The position numbers and the translations under genes were made by a program. A stretch of DNA of 64,000 nucleotides from positions 1 through 64,000 of the forward strand of contig NZ_JAUSTI010000014.1 in NCBI RefSeq assembly GCF_030812775.1. The letters are read 5' to 3'. This document shows, in pieces, positions 54,154-63,693 of this stretch. The notes under the pieces are model-generated. The model was not told where the DNA came from, did not search any database, and saw only the letters and a list, made by a program, of their open reading frames with translations. The DNA comes from Paenibacillus tundrae (GTDB lineage Bacteria > Bacillota > Bacilli > Paenibacillales > Paenibacillaceae). The number at the start of each line of letters is the position of its first letter. Positions within the stretch are counted from its first letter, which is position 1.

Positions 54154-55077
54154 ATGAGTGTAACTATATATCCTAATAAACGCTCTGTCATGAGCTATCT
54201 CTTTGAGAAATATATCGGGTTACTAGATACCAAGAAAAATTTATCTTCACGGGAAAACACAATGAAGCATCTTGAGCACATGGGTACCCAGAATACCAAA
54301 CCCTATCAGCTAGGAAAGGTTAAACTAACGTCTACCATAGTCGAATGCTCCTTTGAAGATATGCAGGTATTCACCTTGAATGATCAGCAATCTAGCGCTC
54401 AAAACGTTATTCTCTATATCCATGGAGGTGCACATACCCATCAGCCTTTATCCTTTCACTGGCGGTTCATGGATCGCATGGCACAAGCGCTGAATGCCAA
54501 AGTTATCGCTCCAATCTATCCCAAAGTACCACATTTTAATTATCAGCATACGTATCCGAGGCTCTTAAATCTGTACCGAAAAATGATTAAATCCGTAAAA
54601 ACACCCTCTCAACTCACCATTATGGGAGATTCAGCAGGGGGCAATATTTCACTTAGCTTCGCTCATTACATCAACATGAATTCTCTGCCACAGTCCAAAG
54701 ATATTATTTTGTTATCGCCATGCGTTGATATGGTACTAGACAACCCCGTTATCTTCGACTATGAAACTAGAGATCCAATGCTGGCCTTGGAAGGATATGA
54801 TGTGATTCGACGGATCTGGGCAGCCGATAAACCTTTAGACGATCCACTTATCAGTCCGATCTATGGTGATTTTGAAGAGCTTGGAAAAATTAGTATCTTT
54901 ATTGGAACCCACGAGGGATTATTTCCTGATAACATGAAACTTGATAAACTTCTTACAGACCAAGGCATTGAGCATCATACCTTTGTTTATCCCAAAATGA
55001 ATCATGTCTTCGCGTTATACCCGATTCCTGAAGCCAAAGATGCGCAGCGCAAAATCATTGATATCATTAAATACTAA
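54154..55077 (+). CDS. Alpha/beta hydrolase, HSL-type esterase
   Basis: A 307-residue esterase of the hormone-sensitive-lipase family: oxyanion hole HGGAHTHQ, nucleophile Ser in GDSAGGNIS, Asp in DDPLISP and His in MNHVFALYP. ATG 54154 follows AAAGGCGG by about 8 bases; an ATG at 54118 has no site. Cytosolic; substrate probably a short acyl ester. Divergent from the HEPN operon and convergent with the GH112 gene. Confidence 0.88.
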   Translation: MSVTIYPNKRSVMSYLFEKYIGLLDTKKNLSSRENTMKHLEHMGTQNTKPYQLGKVKLTSTIVECSFEDMQVFTLNDQQSSAQNVILYIHGGAHTHQPLSFHWRFMDRMAQALNAKVIAPIYPKVPHFNYQHTYPRLLNLYRKMIKSVKTPSQLTIMGDSAGGNISLSFAHYINMNSLPQSKDIILLSPCVDMVLDNPVIFDYETRDPMLALEGYDVIRRIWAADKPLDDPLISPIYGDFEELGKISIFIGTHEGLFPDNMKLDKLLTDQGIEHHTFVYPKMNHVFALYPIPEAKDAQRKIIDIIKY

Positions 55078-55158
55078 TTCCCTTACTTATATAGATAGAG
55101 TCGATAAAGAGAACTGTCGAAATCTATCCTTTTAAACTAAACCGCCCATCACATCCCA

Positions 55159-55206
55159 AAAAGCTCAAGCATCAGACGAGTCTCGTCAGTCGCTTGAGCC
55201 TTTTAA
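55159..55206. terminator. Bidirectional terminator
   Basis: GCTCAAGC (55163-55170) pairs with GCTTGAGC (55192-55199), with an inner GACGAG/CTCGTC stem, an A-run before and TTTT after. It lies between the esterase and the GH112 gene. Confidence 0.88.
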
Positions 55207-55241
55207 TAGGTTTTACCTGAAGTCATAGGGTTCTATGCATC

Positions 55242-57416
55242 CTATACGGACTTAATCACACCAATATTCGTGATCACCGTATCATACGGTTCGAGTTCAA
55301 ACGTTTGTTGCCCATACTCCGTATCAATCGTTGTGGACTGAGCCTGATCACTATTGTTAATCACGACTAATATTTTACTTTCTGGATAATAGGCACACTC
55401 CGTATACCAATTATCTGAAATGTATTTTGGCTCACTCGGCTCATGACCTGCTAGACGAATTAGATTAAGCAATAATCTTGCATTAGCCCAAGTGAATTCG
55501 AATGAAGGCAGATAAATTCCTTTTCCTTTACCAAAGTCATGCGTAGACAGCGTAATGTCGCCATCTTGATCATTGACCACGTTTGCTGCTCCATCGGTAA
55601 GATAAATGTTATGTTTACCTTTTATCGTCGCTCCTTCAGGAACTAATTGATGCTCATCCTTCACGGTATACGACCATTTACCATGAACCACTCTTGCGCC
55701 AGTATCCTCATCGACGCCAAGCACATGCGCCATTCGGAAAAAGTGATCATACCCTTCAACTGCCGAAGGCTGATTCACGCCAATGAAGGTTCCCCCTTCA
55801 TACACCCACTGCGTCAGAATATCTACACAAGTATGGTCATTCCAATGTTCTCCACCGCTCCAGGCGGAGCCCGCCGAACCCGCATTAATCACGACGTCAC
55901 AATCTGCAAGTGCTCCCTGACGGATATCTTCAAAATCAATAAACTGCACGTCAACCGGTAACCCGGACAACGCCTCATTGATATGAATCAAATCATGCAT
56001 ATACGTTTCGTGAAAATGCCCGGACAACGTCCATGATCTTAATTTGCCCCAGCTATGCAGAATAGCTACCTTCGTCTTCAATTCATAAGGCTTGCCAGCC
56101 TGATGCAGTTCTTTCATCTCTCTGAATTCATCGGCAATCTTCTCAATATACGCCACAAAGTCAGGATAAGGCTCGACCAGATGTAAGTATCCTCCCAGTC
56201 CGATTCGATCAATCGACTCTCTTAACAGCGCACGCCGGATGTTAATCCAATATTTCTTCGCGTCCAGTGTAGGGTCTCCACCCTCTTTGAACGTAGGCAG
56301 TCCACCTAATCCCACTGGGAACAGGTACGGATGCAAGCGTATCTCATGCGTATCCACTTTAACCTCAGAGCACATCCGTGCCTCATAACCGGAGAATACA
56401 CATTTAATCATGCCATCGAACCCAAACTCTTCGAAACGGTCATTGTAGGGTTCCATCCCTACCCAGCTATCATCGAAGAACACATATGCTAACTTGTCGT
56501 GCCTGTGCACGATATCAATCAACTGCTTACCGAATTCAATGACAAAATCATTAATAAATGCCATCCAATCGAGTTTGTGCTGCTGTGCTGGAATGTGGCT
56601 AACCCGGTATTTTCCACCGTTCACAAAGTCCTCTGCCGTTAATGAATACCCGTACTTCTGAGCAAACAGATCCAGCGCTCTGGAGCTTACGGTAAAATCA
56701 TATGAACCCCAGTCTGAGAACAAATGGCGGTTACGCTCATCACTCCCCCAGATCCAGGCAAAGTTATAGAACAAGGATGTAAACCGAACAACCGTTGTTT
56801 CCGGATGCTGGACACACCACTTTTCCATCCAATCCAGAAGGTACGTTTGCGTCTCGGTATAGATCGGATCAATCTGCATGAGATGCTCTTTGTCCCAATG
56901 ATTGGTGGTGTGATTGTACATGGAGATCTCTTCCCAGATCCGATAAGCTAAGAAACTCACGGTGTATTTATGCCAAGGAACAATGCCGGTGAGAACAACA
57001 TTCCCAGACTCCCGCTCATAATTCCACTGCTCTCTTGGTACTTCCTCACCCGTCGTTCGGTCATATACCTGCCAATACTTAAAGGCTTCTTTGGAGTCAT
57101 TCACCTTGAACTGTTCAGCAAAAAAATCCTCCATCAGATAGATGGAAATATAATCTTGTACAGCCACCTTCGGGTTCGTAATCAAAAAGCACTGTTGCAG
57201 CTTATCTAGATTACGAGATGCCCACTCGTTATGATCCCGAATAATGCAAATGGTCGAGTAGATACCATACCCGGCATTAATGATCTCATCAGACAATTTC
57301 GTACCATCACTATCACGGATGACATCTGCGCCCCAGCGCTCAGCAAGTTCCAGTGTTAACGTCTCATAACCGGATTCGCCCGGTAATGTAAAAGAGCCTT
57401 TCGTTGTTTTCGACAA
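55242..57416 (-). CDS. GH112 beta-galactoside phosphorylase (likely galactosyl-rhamnose phosphorylase)
   Basis: A 724-residue cytosolic phosphorylase that splits beta-galactosyl disaccharides with phosphate to give galactose 1-phosphate. Length and features (GWGADVIRDSDGT-like start, VRFTSLFYNFAWIWG, VFFDDSWVGMEPY with the catalytic acid Asp, GLGGYLHLVEPYPDF) match GH112. Family members act on galacto-N-biose/lacto-N-biose or on Gal-beta-1,4-rhamnose. The partner GH105 gene 13 bp upstream points to rhamnogalacturonan, hence to the second. A TTG start has GGAGGG 7 bases before it. Confidence 0.86.
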   Translation of the reverse strand: MSKTTKGSFTLPGESGYETLTLELAERWGADVIRDSDGTKLSDEIINAGYGIYSTICIIRDHNEWASRNLDKLQQCFLITNPKVAVQDYISIYLMEDFFAEQFKVNDSKEAFKYWQVYDRTTGEEVPREQWNYERESGNVVLTGIVPWHKYTVSFLAYRIWEEISMYNHTTNHWDKEHLMQIDPIYTETQTYLLDWMEKWCVQHPETTVVRFTSLFYNFAWIWGSDERNRHLFSDWGSYDFTVSSRALDLFAQKYGYSLTAEDFVNGGKYRVSHIPAQQHKLDWMAFINDFVIEFGKQLIDIVHRHDKLAYVFFDDSWVGMEPYNDRFEEFGFDGMIKCVFSGYEARMCSEVKVDTHEIRLHPYLFPVGLGGLPTFKEGGDPTLDAKKYWINIRRALLRESIDRIGLGGYLHLVEPYPDFVAYIEKIADEFREMKELHQAGKPYELKTKVAILHSWGKLRSWTLSGHFHETYMHDLIHINEALSGLPVDVQFIDFEDIRQGALADCDVVINAGSAGSAWSGGEHWNDHTCVDILTQWVYEGGTFIGVNQPSAVEGYDHFFRMAHVLGVDEDTGARVVHGKWSYTVKDEHQLVPEGATIKGKHNIYLTDGAANVVNDQDGDITLSTHDFGKGKGIYLPSFEFTWANARLLLNLIRLAGHEPSEPKYISDNWYTECAYYPESKILVVINNSDQAQSTTIDTEYGQQTFELEPYDTVITNIGVIKSV

Positions 57417-57429
57417 CTTCGTTCCCTCC

Positions 57430-58449
57430 CTATCTCAACATGTCGGACAGAAAAGCGAGTGTGAGCCCTTGACCCCAGCCTTGAATCCAATCTTTAGGAA
57501 TATTGCGATACCCATCCCGGTCTTTCATTACTGCAGTGCCACCGGATACCCCTAGGACACGACCGTCTTCACTAATATTTTGCAAAATGCCTTCCAGCGC
57601 CTTCTGCACATACTTGGTATGAAGCGGGTTACCGTTATTAATCATCGCTGCTGCGATTCCGCTGGATGCAGATACTTCCTCATACGATTCAGCATCATCC
57701 AAAACTGTCCGCCACAGGCCATTCTCTGTCTGAAGCAGCTTCAGCGCTGCCAATTGATCGCGCAGTGAACACTCTACGTCCATACATTGCGGGTACAAGT
57801 ACCACTCTTTCAACTGAGGTTTTACCTGAGACATCGTGTATGCTCCCCAAGCATTCGCTCTTCCCCAGTAGAATCCGGACATGTGATCCTTGTTCACGTT
57901 GTTGTAGCCGTGATACCACAGACCCGTGCTTGGATCTTGAAGGTATTTGATATGCCAATAATATTGATTCAAAGCATCTTGAATCATCGCCTCATCCTTC
58001 AATTTGCTACCCACACGAAGCAGGAAAAACGCCGCCATAAACAACGTATCTGCCCATGCTTGCTCCGGGAAATCATTGGCAACCGATACCGTATGCTGAA
58101 GCACATTGTCTCCAAAACGAAGCGCATGATTCTGGAGATAATCCACCTTGCTCATCGCAATATCCCAGTATTTCTGATCTCCTGTCTCTTCATAAAGTGT
58201 TATCAGCATATGCCCCATCGCACATGTATTTACTGTCCAGCTCGGTAGACCCAGCTCAATATATTCGTCTGCCCACTTCACAAGCCTGTCCAGAATCTCT
58301 TGGTTGCCTGTCGTCTGGTAGGCTCTAGATACTCCGTAATAGGCTACACCGCAGGGCCAATCCCATGTCAAATCCATATCCAGCGTTTTCTTGGTAACCC
58401 GATCAATAACCTGAAGAATCTCTTCTCTGTCATATTTCACTTGAAGCAT
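57430..58449 (-). CDS. GH105 unsaturated rhamnogalacturonyl hydrolase (YteR-like)
   Basis: A 339-residue cytosolic alpha6/alpha6-barrel enzyme that removes the unsaturated galacturonyl residue left by rhamnogalacturonan lyase. Features include DLTWDWPCGVAYYG, WADTLFMAAFFLLR (with the catalytic Asp), GLWYHGYN and FYWGRANAWGAY. ATG 58449 has GGAGAGGGG upstream. First gene of the operon with GH112, with its promoter next to palindromes and divergent from an AraC regulator. Confidence 0.92.
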   Translation of the reverse strand: MLQVKYDREEILQVIDRVTKKTLDMDLTWDWPCGVAYYGVSRAYQTTGNQEILDRLVKWADEYIELGLPSWTVNTCAMGHMLITLYEETGDQKYWDIAMSKVDYLQNHALRFGDNVLQHTVSVANDFPEQAWADTLFMAAFFLLRVGSKLKDEAMIQDALNQYYWHIKYLQDPSTGLWYHGYNNVNKDHMSGFYWGRANAWGAYTMSQVKPQLKEWYLYPQCMDVECSLRDQLAALKLLQTENGLWRTVLDDAESYEEVSASSGIAAAMINNGNPLHTKYVQKALEGILQNISEDGRVLGVSGGTAVMKDRDGYRNIPKDWIQGWGQGLTLAFLSDMLR

Positions 58450-58510
58450 TGTAATTCCCCTCTCCTGCGTACACACCCCCAAGTGCGCCCTGAGAGGTGT
58501 CCGTTCAATT

Positions 58511-58547
58511 TGTAAACGCTTTACTTATTCCATTTTACGCAGTAAAA
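58511..58547. promoter_or_regulatory. cre-like site and adjacent palindrome in the GH105 promoter region
   Basis: GTAAA-CGC-TTTAC (58512-58524), with a T before it, differs from the CcpA cre consensus at about one conserved base. TTTTAC-GCA-GTAAAA (58533-58547) is a second perfect palindrome that shares the TTTAC/GTAAA words. Both lie between GH105 and the AraC gene. Carbon catabolite control and AraC control are likely; which protein binds which site is unknown. Confidence 0.6.
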
Positions 58548-58617
58548 TAGTCTCAATCTAAGCATATTCGCAACAAAACTGCGCAATTTCAATCATTTAT
58601 GAATGGGAGCATCGAAT

Positions 58618-59559
58618 ATGCCAAAAAAAAAGAAACCTGTTATTGAATACCGGCATTACAGCCTACCTATTGATTTTCCTGTGCTGCTGCTCAGTGGGGA
58701 TCGCTGGAAAATATCGGATATCAAGAGTGAACACCTTCATTTTCATAATCACATGGAGATTGGCATCTGTTATTCCGATGGAGGCATTATGGAGATTAAG
58801 GGGGAATCTGTGCCTTTTCGAGCAGGGGACATCACATTTATTCCCCGCTATCTTCCGCACACTACATACAGTTCACCTAATACCGCGAGCTTGTGGGCGT
58901 ATATCTTTTTTTCCCCAGAAGAGCTCTTCCGTCACTCACTGAAAACAGCCCAAAGCCACATCGAACCTAACCTGTGGGCAATCCAGGGAATGAATTGCAT
59001 TTTGAATAAAGAGCAGCATCCGAAGATTTACACGCTCGCAACATCCATCGTAGAAGAAATCAAACAGCAGTCCCCCTACTATCAAGAGAGCGCATATGGC
59101 TTGTTAATGTCTTTATATATCGAGCTGCTTCGTATTCATGCAAGCAACGAGAACTGGTCTGAACAGGATCAGGAGCCTGACCTTCAAGGAGAGTTGGTCA
59201 TTTCACCGGTACTGGAGTTTATCACCAAAAATTATATGATGCCTGTAAGCATCGATTACCTCGCTGATTTATGCCATCTGAGCACCACACATTTTCGCCG
59301 TAAGTTTCACGAGCTTATGGGGACTACACCGCTCGATTTTCTGAACAGTACTCGAATTGAGGAAGCCTGTAAACGATTGAAAAGCACGGATGCGTCAATC
59401 CTCTCCATCTCTGAGCAAGTTGGCTTCCGATCCATCTCCAGCTTTAATCGCTGCTTCGCCAAACTAATGGGACAATCGCCAAAAGCATGGCGAAAGGCAG
59501 CTCAGTCTGAAGCTCAATCTGCTAAAGCATCCATTCTCGAATTCACAGGTTGGGTATAA
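58618..59559 (+). CDS. AraC-family regulator of the GH105-GH112 operon
   Basis: A 313-residue activator. An N-terminal cupin sensor (about 25-110; HFHNHMEIGICYSDGG, FRAGDITFIPRYLPH) and a C-terminal pair of helix-turn-helices (about 200-300; MMPVSIDYLADLCHLS, FRRKFHELMGTTP, SISEQVGFRSISSFNRCF). The start at 58618 has GGGAG 8 bases upstream. Next to the start is an A9 run. Divergent position makes the GH105-GH112 operon its likely target, and a pectin-derived sugar its likely ligand. Confidence 0.88.
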   Translation: MPKKKKPVIEYRHYSLPIDFPVLLLSGDRWKISDIKSEHLHFHNHMEIGICYSDGGIMEIKGESVPFRAGDITFIPRYLPHTTYSSPNTASLWAYIFFSPEELFRHSLKTAQSHIEPNLWAIQGMNCILNKEQHPKIYTLATSIVEEIKQQSPYYQESAYGLLMSLYIELLRIHASNENWSEQDQEPDLQGELVISPVLEFITKNYMMPVSIDYLADLCHLSTTHFRRKFHELMGTTPLDFLNSTRIEEACKRLKSTDASILSISEQVGFRSISSFNRCFAKLMGQSPKAWRKAAQSEAQSAKASILEFTGWV

Positions 59560-59651
59560 AATGATAGATACTTCATTAAAGCATTTTAATAACTTATTAA
59601 AATTAGTTGTAATAATGGTAGAATGACATTAACTTGGCAGGAGGACGACTT

Positions 59652-60644
59652 ATGTTAGAGCAACACACGGCAAGAATTGAATTATTCGTTTCCAACACTC
59701 ACATGATGAAAAAAGCTTTTAAATGGCAAAATGCAATGATTCATCGCCTTGCAGCCTTATTGTACACATCGGAAAATAAAACCGTCGATACGGATGGGAT
59801 TAAGATCAGCCACGACCGTATTAAAGAACATACCGGATTGTTCTCCACCTTCAGAGGGAATACGGCCATCCTGCTCTCTTCATTCCTCACGCTTGCTCCA
59901 GAACGAGAAGACTTACTGGCCGACAGTCTGATGGTATATGACATGATGAAAGAACATAAATTCCGCGCCTCGGATTATCTCGTCATCGCGGCGTACCAGA
60001 TAGCCGCACATACACCTAAAGAACAATTCGAAGACGCCGTACAACGAGCTAAACTATTCTATGACCTAATGAAGACAGAGCATTCTTTCTTGACAGGTAA
60101 GGATGACTACATATTTGCCTCCATGCTTGCACTGTCCACACTAGAGCCTGAGCCGGCGGTTGCACGGATGGAGGAGCTCTACACGGAGCTACGACGCGAA
60201 TTCTCCGCGGGGAATGGCTTGCACACATTAACTCAGGTGCTGACTCTAGGTGAGCATTCAACGCAGGTCGGAACGCGATTACTTGAATTAAATGACGTAT
60301 TCCGCGCAACAGGCTTGCGGATGGACAAAGCACAAACCCTGCCTACACTGGGTGTACTCTCCCTACTCCCCATTGACACAGGTACAATTGTGGAGGAGGT
60401 TAGTCAAACCTTTGAAGAGCTACGTCAGCAAAAAGGATTTGGTCCCTGGTCAGTTACCAAACAAGAGCTATTGCTTCATTCTTCGGCGCTCGTTGCTACA
60501 AGTCACGTTGAGAATTTGCAAAAAGGCGTGCTCACCACAAGCCTATCGACCAGCATTGTGAATATGCTCATTGCCCAGCAGGCAGCAATGGCCGCCGCCG
60601 CTGCATCTGCTGCTGCGGCAGCATCCTCGTCCAGCAGCAGTTGA
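59652..60644 (+). CDS. DUF4003 family protein
   Basis: A 330-residue cytosolic, mostly helical protein of the DUF4003 family: IELFVSNTHMMKKAFKWQNA at the start, FSTFRGNTAILLSSFLTL, KHKFRASDYLVIAAYQIA-like and FLTGKDDYIFASMLALS segments. No function is known. It ends in an unusual Ala-run then Ser-run coded by GCN/AGC triplets. ATG 59652 has AGGAGG upstream. Monocistronic. Confidence 0.85.
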   Translation: MLEQHTARIELFVSNTHMMKKAFKWQNAMIHRLAALLYTSENKTVDTDGIKISHDRIKEHTGLFSTFRGNTAILLSSFLTLAPEREDLLADSLMVYDMMKEHKFRASDYLVIAAYQIAAHTPKEQFEDAVQRAKLFYDLMKTEHSFLTGKDDYIFASMLALSTLEPEPAVARMEELYTELRREFSAGNGLHTLTQVLTLGEHSTQVGTRLLELNDVFRATGLRMDKAQTLPTLGVLSLLPIDTGTIVEEVSQTFEELRQQKGFGPWSVTKQELLLHSSALVATSHVENLQKGVLTTSLSTSIVNMLIAQQAAMAAAAASAAAAASSSSSS

Positions 60645-60737
60645 TGCAGCGATAAGCATCTATTAGCACAAACGCCACTTCACGAATGAATCCGAAACAG
60701 TTTTCTTCGGAGACGTATTTCCTATAACCAAAAAGTG

Positions 60738-60785
60738 AAAAAAGCCCAGTGCCTTGGCGGTTTATCGCTTAGACATCGGGCTTTT
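60738..60785. terminator. Bidirectional terminator
   Basis: AAAAAAGCCC pairs with GGGCTTTT, with inner partial stems (GTG/CAT, GGCGG/TCGCT region). It lies between the convergent DUF4003 and DUF4317 genes. Confidence 0.75.
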
Positions 60786-60840
60786 GACTGTCGTATAGGG
60801 AATGTAATTCATACCTTGGAAGTTTTATATCATTAAATTC

Positions 60841-62013
60841 TTATAAGTTCTCTGTAGTAAGTGTAAATCCTTCGATTACAGCATCCTCATCAACCTCAAT
60901 CATAATGCAGCGTTTCCCCTGATAGTTAACTTGTCTTACGTATTTCAGATCTTGCGGACTGACAGAGATTGTGGCTACCTTAGTATCAATTTTGATCGAT
61001 TTGGAAGTGTATTTCGGCATGACACTATTGGCCTTCAACTCATAGTTCTTGTTATCCACAATTGTCTCAAATGCCCGCTCTACTTTCTCCTCGGTCAGAT
61101 CCTCTACTCCGCTCGCAGTGAGTACACGCTCCACATCCTTGTAATCAAGCTTCGGCGGCTCTTCCTCGTGTGATTCTTCACTCACTTCAATCACTCGATT
61201 AATCTCTTCATATACATGAGCAAGGGTAGACGCATCCATTTGTTCCCCCGTGATCTCTTTCACGATATCTTCAAAGATGGCTCGTTCCTCCAGTGCTGTC
61301 ACAGACCGATCGCCATTCAACACCTGTTCTACAAAGTGTGGATCTGGAAAATTGGATTTCCCAGTACAGTATAGAACACGATTTACGTCAGAATAATTAT
61401 CTGTCACGCTCGGATACAGGAACCCCTGCTCTGGCGTGCTCAATTTGATAATCGGATCAACAATGACATTATACTTAAACTCCCGTTCCACATAGTCAAA
61501 CAACATTGTCTTCTTTTGTTTTTCCGTTGAGTTTACGCTACACAGAATGAAGGGATGAGCAAACACTTCGTTCTTCTCACTCTCTTCCGTTGCTTCGTTT
61601 CTAGCCTGAGTTGGCAGATAGTATTGCCCCTTAACAAACGTAACTACCATGTCCCGCTCATACTTCGCATCGGTCAGCATACGATCCACAAGCAGCAACA
61701 TCAGGTCTGACCATTCGTCCGGATCACCTGTTACGAGTGCTTGGTGCAGCATCACCTGTGCAGGCTCTTCTGCCTGTTCTTGAAACTTCAGCTCGAACAA
61801 TTTCTGATCCAGTTCGCCGGTCAGCAGTTTTTTGAAATTCCCCATGTATAGCTCTTGCTTCTCCCGATCCACGAGTTCAAACGGGTGGCGCTCCCAATGG
61901 TAGACCTCATTCGTTTCCTTCGTAATATAGACGTTAAGAATATCGTAAATATTCAGTAGATCGTGATCCAATTTGAATTGTTTGCGTATATGCGCGACTT
62001 CTTTTTTATTCAT
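60841..62013 (-). CDS. DUF4317 family protein
   Basis: A 390-residue cytosolic acidic protein of the DUF4317 family: MNKKEVAHIRKQFKLDHDL, YMGNFKKLLTGELDQKLFEL, FVKGQYY and HPFILCSVNSTEKQK are typical. No function is known. The ribosome binding site (GGAG) is 14 bases away, unusually far. Monocistronic. Confidence 0.85.
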   Translation of the reverse strand: MNKKEVAHIRKQFKLDHDLLNIYDILNVYITKETNEVYHWERHPFELVDREKQELYMGNFKKLLTGELDQKLFELKFQEQAEEPAQVMLHQALVTGDPDEWSDLMLLLVDRMLTDAKYERDMVVTFVKGQYYLPTQARNEATEESEKNEVFAHPFILCSVNSTEKQKKTMLFDYVEREFKYNVIVDPIIKLSTPEQGFLYPSVTDNYSDVNRVLYCTGKSNFPDPHFVEQVLNGDRSVTALEERAIFEDIVKEITGEQMDASTLAHVYEEINRVIEVSEESHEEEPPKLDYKDVERVLTASGVEDLTEEKVERAFETIVDNKNYELKANSVMPKYTSKSIKIDTKVATISVSPQDLKYVRQVNYQGKRCIMIEVDEDAVIEGFTLTTENL

Positions 62014-62382
62014 GTTCCGTTAGACAACTCCTATAATAAAATGATTTTTATCTATCCGCAGCTCCCATATGCTAGACATGAATGCTGCCTTTGAAGTCTT
62101 CCACCTATGCTAGATTGCGATCGGGGCGCAGGTATGGAGTAGCTACATATAACTGTGCTTGCTCTCCATTTTTGTACGCTCAGTGAAAAATTATATCATA
62201 TAATGATGCGGATGAATGAGAATCAATCTGTGGCATTTTACCTTATTATCACCAAATGACGTGAGCATACAAATCGGAGCAAATAGTAACCTTTTTATAC
62301 CTACATATCTTGTAATGAACGTAGAAACTTCACATATCATCTGGTAGACTTATTAAGATTACATACCAATGGAGGAAATATT
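62014..62382. other. Divergent intergenic region
   Basis: No gene seen. On the minus strand a TATAAT at about 62193-62198 lies within the palindrome TTATAT-C-ATATAA and is a likely -10 box for the DUF4317 gene. The plus side must hold the lipoprotein promoter. Confidence 0.4.
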
Positions 62383-62985
62383 GTGAAGAAATTAATACTC
62401 GTTTTATCAGCCTTTATTGTAGTTTCCGTGTTGAGTGCGTGCAATGCAACGACAAAGGCAAGAGAGACTGCACCAGCAAGTACTGAAAGTACAGAAGATA
62501 TAGAAAGTACAGCAGCAACTGAAGCAGAAAATACGGATGTGGCAAAAGAGGAAGTATCTACGACCAGTGCCGTCGAACAGTCGGAACAGAATGATCAGAT
62601 AGAACAGGCTTCTGTAGATTGGAAATCAAAAGTGAACGAGTTGGCTGACAGCAATCTGTCACCTACAGCCAAAGCGGAAGCTACCGAAAAGCTTGCTCGG
62701 GAGTACAAGCCTACAACAGATGAACTCGAAGAATTTAAGTACCATGTCCTTCAGGAGTTTATTAGTTTTAAATATCTCGAAGACGGCTCGAATGCAGAGT
62801 ACATGTTAAACAATTTATTTCAAGCCATTGTGTTAGAACATCACGATGTTTCTGTTGTAAGGGACTTCGCTCTTGCCTTCTATCACAACACTAAGAATGT
62901 GTTTACAGGGGCAGAAGCAGTAGATAGCGATAGTGTGAAGGCTTACGAAGAACTACTCTTCAAAGCCATTAATGATGGTAGATAG
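62383..62985 (+). CDS. Hypothetical lipoprotein
   Basis: A 200-residue exported lipoprotein; signal peptide ends SVLSAC. A Glu/Thr/Ser-rich linker (about 25-80) leads to a helical domain of about 115 residues (VDWKSKVNELADSNLSP, KYHVLQEFISFKYLED). A GTG start has GGAGGAA 6 bases upstream. Function unknown. Confidence 0.75.
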   Translation: MKKLILVLSAFIVVSVLSACNATTKARETAPASTESTEDIESTAATEAENTDVAKEEVSTTSAVEQSEQNDQIEQASVDWKSKVNELADSNLSPTAKAEATEKLAREYKPTTDELEEFKYHVLQEFISFKYLEDGSNAEYMLNNLFQAIVLEHHDVSVVRDFALAFYHNTKNVFTGAEAVDSDSVKAYEELLFKAINDGR

Positions 62986-63066
62986 TTCCTTCAAGTGAAA
63001 ATAAACTCATGTTAACCACAAAATATATCAGCCTAAACTCAGCCTTAATAACATGGAGGTAGCCCG

Positions 63067-63609
63067 ATGGATATATTCCAGTATTTAGATGAACTACAAG
63101 TAGATTTAAGTGGTACGCACCTTGAAGAAATTGAAGAAAAATATTTTCGTATTTGTTCCAAGTTAGCTGGAGTGGATCGAGCCCTTGCAATTAAACAAGT
63201 AAACTTAAATGAGTATGTGCATGATCTTAAATCTGGCCTTCATCAATCTATTACATTGGCTCAGCAACAATCGGCCAAAGCAATCTACTTTGAATATGAT
63301 TTAGATAACAACTGGGATAGCACTTTTTATATTTGTGAGCAATACAGTAGACTTGAGGATCATGATGATGATTGGGCTAGTGATTGGCTTGAGGATCTAG
63401 AAGGTCCTTCTTTAGAAGCGTTTGCTGACATTTATGCGTTAGAAGGATTTGATGGTAATGAGACAGCTCTCGGTTCAACCATTTACTTAATCACTAGAAC
63501 TGTTGTATCTTATGCCAAAGCATATCAATCACTATCTGGTGGAAGTTCACTCGCAGTTTGTATTGCATTTCATGATCAAGATCCTATCCTTAGAATGAAG
63601 AAATTGTGA
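63067..63609 (+). CDS. Hypothetical acidic protein, immunity-like
   Basis: A 180-residue acidic soluble protein: YFEYDLDNNWDSTFYICEQY followed by DDDWASDWLEDLEGPS looks like DUF4303-type or other immunity proteins, with no firm match. GGAGGTAG precedes the ATG. No toxin gene is visible nearby. It may be co-transcribed with the lipoprotein (81-bp gap). Confidence 0.65.
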   Translation: MDIFQYLDELQVDLSGTHLEEIEEKYFRICSKLAGVDRALAIKQVNLNEYVHDLKSGLHQSITLAQQQSAKAIYFEYDLDNNWDSTFYICEQYSRLEDHDDDWASDWLEDLEGPSLEAFADIYALEGFDGNETALGSTIYLITRTVVSYAKAYQSLSGGSSLAVCIAFHDQDPILRMKKL

Positions 63610-63647
63610 TAGTATACGTAATTATGGTGTGCACCTAGTAGAATAGG

Positions 63648-63680
63648 AAAACCGCTCCTTTATAGGTAGCGGTTTTCTTC
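63648..63680. terminator. Bidirectional terminator
   Basis: AAAACCGCT (63648-63656) pairs with AGCGGTTTT (63668-63676), followed by CTTC. It lies between convergent genes. Confidence 0.85.
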
Positions 63681-63693
63681 ATCCAATCTCGTA

